This document shows positions 8,223-14,782 of a stretch of DNA of 64,000 bases, in pieces (positions within the stretch are counted from its first letter, which is position 1; the number at the start of each line of letters is the position of its first letter). Made by a program: the position numbers and the translations under genes. Origin of the DNA: SIG575 sp045542485 (GTDB lineage Bacteria; Bacillota; Clostridia; Oscillospirales; Acutalibacteraceae); NCBI GenBank assembly GCA_045542485.1, contig JAZQLC010000051.1, positions 62,001 to 126,000 on the forward strand, read 5' to 3'. A model generated the notes under the pieces. It ran no database searches and had not been told where the DNA came from. It saw only the letters and a list, made by a program, of their open reading frames with translations.

Positions 8223-9086
8223 TTAAATCTGTGAAAGAACATTGTGGAGCGCCTCTGAAGCTGCGTCAAATGATGCAGACTGTGAGGGATAGGTGTAATC
8301 GTCTTTCAGCTGGTCGGCAGTACCGCCTTCGCCCTCAAGAGCAGCGAGACCTTCAAAGACTGTCAGATGAGGCTCGAGAGTGAGAATTCTTTCGCCATCC
8401 TTTTTGCTGAAGCGTCTGAGAAGCTCTACAAGCTGACCGTCGCCTTTACCTGCGGGGACAACCTTGCCTGTTTCGAACACGCAATCTTTAACGTGCATAT
8501 ATTCGATATATTCCTCAAGCATTTCGTATGCGGGAATAATTTCGACTTTACACTGAATGAAGTTTGCAGGGTCGAATACGCCTTTTATTTTACCTTTAAA
8601 GGTTTTGTAAATATCAAGACAATATTCAGCAGTGTCGCCGTAAATATCTTTTTCGTTTTCGTGACAGCACCATACTCCCGCTCTGAGAGAATAGTCTGCA
8701 AACTTTTCAAGTCTTTCGAAAACTTCATCACGGTAGTCCTCGTGCTTCTGGTCTTCATTGAAGAAGAAGCTGAACATACGGATTTTGTCCGTGCCGAGAA
8801 TACAGGCGTTCTCAACATTTCTCTTGAAAAGTTCAAAGTGAGGAGCAAAATCGTCAGCGATGTTGATTTTGCCGAAAGGTGAGCCGATTGCAGAAACGCC
8901 GATGCCGTTATCGTCAAGAATCTTTCTGAGTTCCTTGCACTGCTCTTCTGTGTACTGTGAAATGTTGCCGTAATCGAGACCTCTCGGCTCTGTGTGTGTC
9001 AGACCGTTTCTTTTCAGTGCGGCAATCTGTTCAAGGATACCGCCGCCTGCTTCGTCTGAAAAAGCAGAAAGTATAAATTCAGCCAT
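8223..9086 (-). CDS. Sugar phosphate isomerase/epimerase-like TIM-barrel protein
   Basis: A 287-residue protein of the AP-endonuclease-2/xylose-isomerase-like TIM-barrel superfamily. Candidate metal ligands appear in order along the barrel: TEPRG (about 33-37), CCHENE (about 139-144), GVFDPANF (about 169-176), MHVKDC (about 197-202) and LTLEPHL (about 235-241). This Glu-Asp-His-Glu arrangement is that of enzymes such as IolE, IolI, OtnI and D-tagatose 3-epimerase. The exact sugar cannot be predicted. It lies between the PHP protein and the kinase in a tightly packed operon and is one of two such barrels there. Confidence 0.85.
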   Translation of the reverse strand: MAEFILSAFSDEAGGGILEQIAALKRNGLTHTEPRGLDYGNISQYTEEQCKELRKILDDNGIGVSAIGSPFGKINIADDFAPHFELFKRNVENACILGTDKIRMFSFFFNEDQKHEDYRDEVFERLEKFADYSLRAGVWCCHENEKDIYGDTAEYCLDIYKTFKGKIKGVFDPANFIQCKVEIIPAYEMLEEYIEYMHVKDCVFETGKVVPAGKGDGQLVELLRRFSKKDGERILTLEPHLTVFEGLAALEGEGGTADQLKDDYTYPSQSASFDAASEALHNVLSQI

Positions 9087-9099
9087 AGTTTTTTACCTC

Positions 9100-10470
9100 T
9101 TAAAATACGAAATATTTTTTCAGAAGCTTTTCGCATCTGCCGTGAAGAAATTCAAGTGTTTCACGGCTTCCGTCTTCGCCGCAAGCATAAGCTTTCATCG
9201 CGCGGCCCTCTTCAAAGCAAAGGTCGTCGTGGATGGGGAAGTAATTCTGCATAAGGAATGTTGCATATTTTACAAGTCTCATATCGCCTACAATTCTGTA
9301 TTCGGCGCTGATTGTGTCAACAGCAACACTGTAAAAATCTTTAATTGATGAGATGATATCTTCTCTTTCGTTTCTTCTTGAAAAAACAATTGTCTTGCAG
9401 GGGAAACGGTCAGGGTCCACTGAGTTGTGGCAGTCAGTTGAGCCGACAATGGGATATCTTCTGCCCTTCGCTCTGTCTTCGTAGAATCTGATTGTCTGGA
9501 AACCGTTGTGCTCAAAATAGTTTTCGCCACCGAGCACCTCGAAAGCATCAAAGGGCTGGGTCTCCATCATATAATCAAGGAAAGTTTCAGGCACCTGCTG
9601 AACATTTGAAATCCAGTAGGGATGACAGAAAATGCCGAGACCGTTGGCTTTTCTGATTTCGTCAAAGATAAACTTACAGGAGGTGTAAGCATATCTTTCG
9701 ATTCCCTCGGGGATGTCTGCCTTTTCAGCCATTCTGTCAAGCATATCGTTCATTTCACGCACTGATTTCACGGGAGGACACTCGCCGTAAAGAGAGCGGA
9801 GCTTTTTGTCGTCGCCCACTTCCTTGATATGGCTGTCTTCAAACATGGCGTTGATGCTGTATTCACCACCGAAGTTTACGATGTGGATATCGTTTATATG
9901 GTCCTCGTCAACCTTAGGAAGATGTACTTCTTCACCGGGGACAAGGTTAAGGTCGATAGGCACATCCTTGTAAAATTCCTTTACAAGCACAGAGGGGTAG
10001 TATCTTCCGTGGTCTGTAATAGCCATAAAGTCATAGCCTATCTTACGGCAGTTTGCAACTGCGATTTCAGGAGCCTGTTTACCGTCTGAATAGCAGGTGT
10101 GGAAATGAAGGTCACCTGCAAAGGGATATCTTCCTGCAAGGTCAGAGGCTACTGCGTAGAGACAAAGCTCAACGAGTTCTTTTCCGTCAGGCTTGATAAG
10201 ACGCAGATAGTACATCTGCTCCTTGGGGAAAGCGTACTTGAATCTGATACATTTGTCATCGTCTACCTTGACCAGAAGCTTTTTCAGATTTTTTCTGTCT
10301 TTGTAATTTCTGATTGCGCCGTCTTCAAGACCGAGAATATGAAGTGTGTATTCTCTTTCTTCAAAATGTGCGTGACCGCCTAAGGGCTTGATAGTGATGA
10401 GGGTTTCTTTTTTCTCCGAAACAACCTTCGGGAAAATATCATAGTCTATAAGTTCCGGTAAAATTTTCAT
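9100..10470 (-). CDS. PHP-domain phosphoesterase with N-terminal beta domain
   Basis: The 456-residue protein starts with ~115 residues of probable beta-sheet (no family recognised), followed by a PHP metal-dependent phosphoesterase domain. The trinuclear-metal motifs are GDLHFHTCYSDGK (about 119-131), MAITDHGRYY (about 149-158), PGEEVHLP, DIHIVNFGG, FCHPYW and GSTDCHNS. The last ~90 residues are an alpha-helical tail. PHP enzymes hydrolyse phosphoesters such as histidinol-phosphate, cyclic phosphate or polymerase proofreading substrates. In a sugar operon a sugar- or cyclic-phosphate phosphatase is plausible, but this is inference. It is not HisK or the DnaE PHP, given its length and context. 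Confidence 0.85.
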   Translation of the reverse strand: MKILPELIDYDIFPKVVSEKKETLITIKPLGGHAHFEEREYTLHILGLEDGAIRNYKDRKNLKKLLVKVDDDKCIRFKYAFPKEQMYYLRLIKPDGKELVELCLYAVASDLAGRYPFAGDLHFHTCYSDGKQAPEIAVANCRKIGYDFMAITDHGRYYPSVLVKEFYKDVPIDLNLVPGEEVHLPKVDEDHINDIHIVNFGGEYSINAMFEDSHIKEVGDDKKLRSLYGECPPVKSVREMNDMLDRMAEKADIPEGIERYAYTSCKFIFDEIRKANGLGIFCHPYWISNVQQVPETFLDYMMETQPFDAFEVLGGENYFEHNGFQTIRFYEDRAKGRRYPIVGSTDCHNSVDPDRFPCKTIVFSRRNEREDIISSIKDFYSVAVDTISAEYRIVGDMRLVKYATFLMQNYFPIHDDLCFEEGRAMKAYACGEDGSRETLEFLHGRCEKLLKKYFVF

Positions 10471-10479
10471 ACTGTCACC

Positions 10480-11397
10480 TTATTTCCATTCAATCATATC
10501 CTGAGGATAAATGCCCTTATCCTTCATTTCCTGAATTGATTTTACAACAAGAGCTCTGTCCTCTTTGTATGTAACACCGAACCATTTGTCATCAGTTGTA
10601 AGAACATCAACCACGCATTCACCGTCTTCAAGCATATCTGAAACAGCAAAGGGGAGATAGAACTCAGCCTTGAGGGGATTATTCTCAACAGTGCTGAAAA
10701 ATTCGGCAAATCTCTTCTCGAGTTTTTCAAGCATTTTGGGCGGGAAACACCAGCAGTTCATTGAAACAATAGCGTTTTCGTCCAGCTCCTGAGGCTCTTC
10801 GAAATCCTCGAAGTATACCTTTTCACCGCGTCTGATGATTTTCGTTCTTTCGGTGATTTCCGAAAGCTTATTTTCTTCATCAACAACACACACACCGCGG
10901 GAAACGTGACCGTTTTCCGTAAGTGTGTTTTTGAGCTGGAAGCCCACCATACTGAAGGGAAGAGGATTTTTGTCGAAGTCTGTTCTGTCAATCCACTGAG
11001 AAACTTCTTTGAATGCACGGGGGCCGTAGAAGTCATCAGAGTTTATGACTGCGAAAGGCTCATCAACTGTGCCGAGGCAGGAAAGGACTGCGTGAGCAGT
11101 ACCCCAGGGCTTCACTCTTCCCTCGGGCACAGAATAACCCTCGGGGATATTGTTGATATCCTGAAAAACATATTCTGTGTTGACCTTGCTTTCGATTCTG
11201 TTGCCGATTGCGTTTCTGAAAGCCTCTTCGTCCTGCTTTTTGATGATGAAGATAACCTTATTGAAACCTGCTTTCACAGCATCATAAATTGAATAGTCAA
11301 TGATAAGAGAGCCATCTTCACCGATAGGGTCAATCTGTTTGAGGCTTCCGTATCTGCTGCCCATACCTGCAGCCATAATTACAAGAGTTTTATTCAT
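10480..11397 (-). CDS. Sugar-phosphate nucleotidyltransferase-like protein
   Basis: A 305-residue NTP_transferase-fold protein. The nucleotide-binding signature MAAGMGSRYGSLKQ comes at about residues 8-21, the VINSDDFYG metal/sugar site at about 116-124, and WGTAHAV at about 97-103. It resembles glucose-1-phosphate uridylyl/thymidylyltransferases, but the body is not a clear GalU, RfbA or GlmU. AAAGGAG (11412-11406) stands 8 bases before the ATG at 11397, so the longer frame starting at 11415 is not used. It is the third gene of the operon. Its presence suggests that the operon makes or uses a nucleotide-activated sugar rather than only degrading one. Confidence 0.8.
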   Translation of the reverse strand: MNKTLVIMAAGMGSRYGSLKQIDPIGEDGSLIIDYSIYDAVKAGFNKVIFIIKKQDEEAFRNAIGNRIESKVNTEYVFQDINNIPEGYSVPEGRVKPWGTAHAVLSCLGTVDEPFAVINSDDFYGPRAFKEVSQWIDRTDFDKNPLPFSMVGFQLKNTLTENGHVSRGVCVVDEENKLSEITERTKIIRRGEKVYFEDFEEPQELDENAIVSMNCWCFPPKMLEKLEKRFAEFFSTVENNPLKAEFYLPFAVSDMLEDGECVVDVLTTDDKWFGVTYKEDRALVVKSIQEMKDKGIYPQDMIEWK

Positions 11398-11443
11398 TGA
11401 GAAAACTCCTTTCAAAATAATTCTTTTTTGCTTTTGCAGTTGA

Positions 11444-12604
11444 TTAATATGTAGAACTCATATCTTCATTTGTTTTTTCAACAACATTTGTTTTTGCTTT
11501 TGATGAAGAAATTCTCTTCTCAAGCTCTGCATAGTAAAGGTCTTCGTCGATGGGAAGCTCAATAGTTTTGTCAAGCCAGGATGAAAGGAAAGCAGCGTTG
11601 GAAATTGTAAGACCGTTGATGCCTTCTTCGCCCTTTGCGATAAGCTCTTCGCCACGGAGGATGTGACCTGCGAATGCGTTCATAACACCTGAGTGCTGAT
11701 TGTTTTCACCCTCAAGCTCAACCTCAACCCATTCGCCGTCAGTCTTTGCAAAGCCTTCTTCAGATTTTGTGATGATATCTGAGGTTTTGTTTTCAAGAAC
11801 ATACATACGAAGCTTGTTGTCTTCGCAGATAAGCTTTGCTCTGTCGAGAGTGATTTCAAGTCTGTTTGTACCGGGGCAGTCGCCTGTTGTTGTGATGAAC
11901 ACGCCTGACGCACCGTTGGGATATTCAACATAGATTGTAACATCGTCTTCAACCTCGATGTCGTGCCATTTACCCACTCTGCAGACTGCCTTTACTTTCT
12001 CGGGCATTCCGCAGATCCACTGCCACAGGTCAAGGTTGTGAGGACACTGGTTGAGAAGAACGCCGCCGCCTTCGCCCGACCAGGTTGCTCTCCATCCGCC
12101 TGAATTGTAGTAAGCCTGGGTTCTGAACCAGTCTGTGATAATCCAGTTAACTCTCTTGAGTTCACCGTATTCGCCGCTCTTGACGATTTCTCTTGCTTTA
12201 CGGTACATAGGATTAGTTCTCTGGTTGTACATAATGCCGAATGCTTTGCCGCTGTTTTCTGCAACGGCGTTCATTTCGCGTACCTGCTTTGTGTAAACAC
12301 CTGCAGGTTTTTCGGTCATAACGTGCAGACCTTTGCCGAAAGCCTTGATTGCCATCGGGGGATGGTCGTAGTGAGGAACGGCGATAAGCACTGCGTCACA
12401 GAGACCGCTGTCAAGCATTTCGTCATAAGTTCTGAAACGGGGAATCTGAGGGAATTCATTTTCAGCCCACTGAAGTCTGTCTTCCTTGATGTCACAGACT
12501 GCGCTGATTTCAACCTCAGGCATTTTGCCGTCACGGTAGTTTCTGAGGTGTGATGAGCCCATATTACCGATGCCCACAATACCTACTCTGATTTTTTCTG
12601 ACAT
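11444..12604 (-). CDS. Gfo/Idh/MocA-family NAD(P)-dependent sugar oxidoreductase
   Basis: A 386-residue dehydrogenase with an N-terminal Rossmann fold (VGIVGIGNMGSSHLRNY, about 6-22), the family's EKP motif in MTEKPAGVYTKQV (about 95-107), and the C-terminal alpha/beta domain with GGGVLLNQCPHNLDLWQW (about 177-194), where the Asp-x-x-x-His region binds the sugar. These enzymes oxidise or reduce inositols, amino sugars and other carbohydrates. It is the second gene of the operon, between an isomerase and the nucleotidyltransferase. The C-terminal ~20 residues are polar and appear to be a tail. Substrate unknown. Confidence 0.9.
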   Translation of the reverse strand: MSEKIRVGIVGIGNMGSSHLRNYRDGKMPEVEISAVCDIKEDRLQWAENEFPQIPRFRTYDEMLDSGLCDAVLIAVPHYDHPPMAIKAFGKGLHVMTEKPAGVYTKQVREMNAVAENSGKAFGIMYNQRTNPMYRKAREIVKSGEYGELKRVNWIITDWFRTQAYYNSGGWRATWSGEGGGVLLNQCPHNLDLWQWICGMPEKVKAVCRVGKWHDIEVEDDVTIYVEYPNGASGVFITTTGDCPGTNRLEITLDRAKLICEDNKLRMYVLENKTSDIITKSEEGFAKTDGEWVEVELEGENNQHSGVMNAFAGHILRGEELIAKGEEGINGLTISNAAFLSSWLDKTIELPIDEDLYYAELEKRISSSKAKTNVVEKTNEDMSSTY

Positions 12605-12632
12605 ATATAAAACTTCCTTTCGGTTTTGTTTT

Positions 12633-13418
12633 TTAGTTTTTTTCTGCTACACGGAGCATATATTTGTAGCTGTCTTTACAAGACTGCATAGCGCTCACTT
12701 CCCAGTCAATGTCGTGCTCATAAACGGCATAGGGAACACCCAGCTCTTTCAGTTTTCTGTAACAAGCGGGGATATCAACCTCGCCTTTGCCGAGCTCTGT
12801 GAATTTAAAGCCTCTTTCAGTGTCTGCTTTCACATAATCCTTGAAGTGGCACACCTTGACTCTGCCCTTAAGCTTTTCAAGGAACTGAACGGGGTCTTCT
12901 CCGCCGATCTGAATCCACGCCGTGTCGGGGATGAACCAGAAGTAGTCGGGATTTGTTTCTTCAAGAAGAACCTGCATAATTGTTCTGCCGTCCTCGAGAA
13001 CTGTTCTGAACTCGAAATCGTGGTTGTGATAAGCAAATCTGAGGCCCTGCTCAAAGCACATTTTTCCTATTTTTTCAGCGTCCTCGATGAACCTTCTGAC
13101 GGATGCAAGGTCTTTCCTGTAATCGTCACCCATAGCACCAAGACCGAGGCAGTCACAGTCAATCATTTTGTGCTCGTCGATAACTGTCTGTGTTTCTGCT
13201 TTCATTCTGTCGAAGTTTGTGTGAGTAACGCACACATCCATACCGTGTTTTTCCACAATTTCCTTGACCTCGTTCTGAGGGATGGGACCGATTGCGGAAA
13301 TCTGAATGATGCTTACGCCTTCTTCCGAAAGTTCAGAGAGAGTCTTGTCAAAGTCTTCAGCAGTCTTTATGAAATCGCGTAGTGTAAAGAGCTGAATACC
13401 TAATTTTACCTCTGCCAT
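12633..13418 (-). CDS. Sugar phosphate isomerase/epimerase-like TIM-barrel protein (operon lead gene)
   Basis: A 261-residue xylose-isomerase-like TIM barrel. The metal and substrate residues lie in CVTHTNFD (about 61-68), FAYHNHDFEF (about 129-138), FIPDTAW (about 164-170), VCHFKDYV (about 193-200) and YAVYEHDID (about 235-243). The YHNHDFEF motif is typical of IolE/YcjR-like isomerases and ketosugar epimerases. AGGAGGT abuts the ATG at 13424 but is 6 bases from the ATG at 13418, so the latter is chosen. It is the first gene after the operon promoter and is only distantly similar to the second barrel in the same operon, suggesting two successive isomerisations. Confidence 0.85.
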   Translation of the reverse strand: MAEVKLGIQLFTLRDFIKTAEDFDKTLSELSEEGVSIIQISAIGPIPQNEVKEIVEKHGMDVCVTHTNFDRMKAETQTVIDEHKMIDCDCLGLGAMGDDYRKDLASVRRFIEDAEKIGKMCFEQGLRFAYHNHDFEFRTVLEDGRTIMQVLLEETNPDYFWFIPDTAWIQIGGEDPVQFLEKLKGRVKVCHFKDYVKADTERGFKFTELGKGEVDIPACYRKLKELGVPYAVYEHDIDWEVSAMQSCKDSYKYMLRVAEKN

Positions 13419-13456
13419 ATTCATACCTCCTCAGGTACTTGTAAATATACACATTA

Positions 13457-13485
13457 ATTATACTTTAATTATTTATAAATTACAA
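13457..13485 (-). promoter_or_regulatory. Sigma-A promoter of the seven-gene sugar operon
   Basis: Minus-strand TTGTAA (13485-13480), a 17-base spacer and TATAAT (13462-13457). The region is very AT-rich; I see no clear operator. Confidence 0.8.
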
Positions 13486-13507
13486 TACTATACGGCAAAA
13501 ATATGGC

Positions 13508-13545
13508 AAAAAAATACTGCCTAAAGGGAGCTTCAGGCAGTATTT
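13508..13545 (-). terminator. Terminator of the secreted phosphodiesterase gene
   Basis: On the minus strand, AAATACTGCCT (13545-13535) pairs with AGGCAGTATTT (13522-13512) and is followed by a T-run. It separates this gene from the sugar operon downstream. Confidence 0.9.
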
Positions 13546-13559
13546 CCGAATGGGAAAAA

Positions 13560-14507
13560 TTATTTGTTTGTAACGATGAATGTCATTCTTTCCTGGATTG
13601 AGGGTCCGCCGTGACCTGTGCCGAAACCGCCGTGGTCAGCAGTGATGATGATAAGCCAGTCTTCTGTCTCGTAGGTTTCTCTGCTTTCAATTGCGCAGAT
13701 TGTTTTGTAAGCGAGAACATCGTTGATTCTGAAGCCTACCTTGTAGATGGGGTTGTTGGTAGAAAAACCGAATGCGTGACCTGCGTGGTCAGTACCCTCA
13801 TAAATTGCAAAAATGAAATCTGAGCAGTCCTTTTCTTTCAGATTTTTGATTACGGTGTTGGCTGAATTTGTGTCGGAATTGCAGAGTTTGAAGGAAACAT
13901 TGAGACCGTTTTCTTCGCAGTAAGCTTTTTCGAGATTGTATGTTGCGTTGTCTGTGGAGAAGTGTCCGTCCCAGGATGTTACGAAAGAAGCTGAGTCGAT
14001 GACTTTATTCTCTGTGAGAGAGGTGAAGAGAGTTTTATACTCAACGGTTTTTGTAATTCCGTTTCCTGTGATACCTGTTTTGTCAGCCCACTGACCTGTG
14101 AGGATAGAGCACCAGCCGGGGGCAGTTGAAGTATCCTGAGTATTTGTTTCGGGATAATTCACGCCACCGCAGTATGAAAGTCTGAGCGATGCACCGCCGT
14201 CAAGCATCTTTTTGACACCGCTGTCTTCGCCTGTTGCAAGTGCCAGAGCATCTGCACGACATCCGTCATAGCCGATGATGATTGCTTTTTTCACTGTCTT
14301 GCCGTCAGGAAGGGGAGAAGAGAAGTGATCTTCAATCATTCCGTAAATGTCTGTCTGAGGTACAGCGTCCTCAATGGTGTTTTCGTAAGAGATTGAAGAG
14401 ATTGTTTCTCTGTAAGAAGCTTCGGTGTCGTTTTTGTCGCCGGTATATGTACCCAGTAATGCGGGTATTATAAGGATGGCTGTGATGATTTTTGTAAATA
14501 ATGACAT
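13560..14507 (-). CDS. Exported alkaline-phosphatase-superfamily phosphodiesterase
   Basis: A 315-residue protein with an N-terminal hydrophobic export signal (LFTKIITAILIIPALLG, about 3-19). The alkaline phosphatase/NPP-type core follows: IIIGYDGCRADALA (metal Asp), STAPGWCSILTG, where Thr or Ser in STAPGW is the likely nucleophile, GTDHAGHAFGF (metal Asp/His pair), and ITADHGGFGTGHGG near the C-terminus. It fits type I phosphodiesterase/nucleotide pyrophosphatase proteins (Pfam 01663-like), acting outside the membrane on nucleotides, phospholipid headgroups or glycan phosphates. AAGGAG is 8 bases from this ATG; upstream ATGs are too close to it or overlap it. Divergent from hppA. Confidence 0.85.
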   Translation of the reverse strand: MSLFTKIITAILIIPALLGTYTGDKNDTEASYRETISSISYENTIEDAVPQTDIYGMIEDHFSSPLPDGKTVKKAIIIGYDGCRADALALATGEDSGVKKMLDGGASLRLSYCGGVNYPETNTQDTSTAPGWCSILTGQWADKTGITGNGITKTVEYKTLFTSLTENKVIDSASFVTSWDGHFSTDNATYNLEKAYCEENGLNVSFKLCNSDTNSANTVIKNLKEKDCSDFIFAIYEGTDHAGHAFGFSTNNPIYKVGFRINDVLAYKTICAIESRETYETEDWLIIITADHGGFGTGHGGPSIQERMTFIVTNK

Positions 14508-14539
14508 ATACATTTCTCCTTGCATATTATGATATGAAT

Positions 14540-14568
14540 ATTATATTTCACTTAACCCTTTTCTTCAA
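14540..14568 (-). promoter_or_regulatory. Promoter of the exported phosphodiesterase gene
   Basis: Minus-strand TTGAAG (14568-14563), 17-base spacer, TATAAT (14545-14540). Confidence 0.75.
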
Positions 14569-14597
14569 TGAGCAAAATAGATATAAAAAAGAGCATA

Positions 14598-14619
14598 TTT
14601 TGTAACAATTGTCACAAAA
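14598..14619. promoter_or_regulatory. 22-bp palindrome, candidate operator
   Basis: TTTTGTAACAATTGTCACAAAA is an almost perfect inverted repeat: one mismatched base pair, 10 of 11 positions symmetric. It lies about 30 bases upstream of the -35 of the phosphodiesterase promoter and about 48 bases upstream of that of hppA. Size and TGTnAC-n4-GTnACA symmetry suggest a dimeric helix-turn-helix regulator, for instance of the Crp/Fnr or GntR type. No regulator gene is adjacent. Confidence 0.55.
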
Positions 14620-14666
14620 CTTAAAACATAGCGGATTAACTTTGTTGAATATTAATTTTGCAAGTC

Positions 14667-14695
14667 TTGACTTGGAATCTTGCAAGTGATATAAT
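14667..14695 (+). promoter_or_regulatory. Sigma-A promoter of hppA
   Basis: TTGACT (14667-14672), 17-base spacer, TATAAT (14690-14695). Expected start near 14702 gives an ~80-base leader. Confidence 0.85.
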
Positions 14696-14730
14696 GGTAA
14701 AGAAACATAGTTAAAACTTTAACATTATTT

Positions 14731-14761
14731 GTTCACGGTTATTTTCCGTGGGCGTTTTTTT
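14731..14761 (+). terminator. Candidate attenuator in the hppA leader
   Basis: GTTCACGG (14731-14738) can pair with CCGTGGGC (14746-14753), 8 bp with two G-U pairs and a 7-base loop. A T-run of seven (14755-14761) follows, between the promoter and the hppA ribosome binding site. A small GTTAA/TTAAC inverted repeat lies just upstream (14710-14723). No known ligand motif is recognised. Confidence 0.45.
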
Positions 14762-14782
14762 ACATTGAAAGGAGTAGATATT

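Noticed and set aside
12570..13382. A 270-codon open frame on the + strand opposite the lead isomerase gene
   Set aside because: Its product is Phe/Cys/Val-rich without recognisable domains, and the opposite frame is a clear TIM-barrel enzyme with ribosome binding site and promoter.
6150..13485. myo-Inositol (iol) catabolic operon
   Set aside because: IolE/IolG-like folds are present, but no IolB, IolC, IolD or IolJ equivalents, while a nucleotidyltransferase and a PHP protein do not belong to that pathway.
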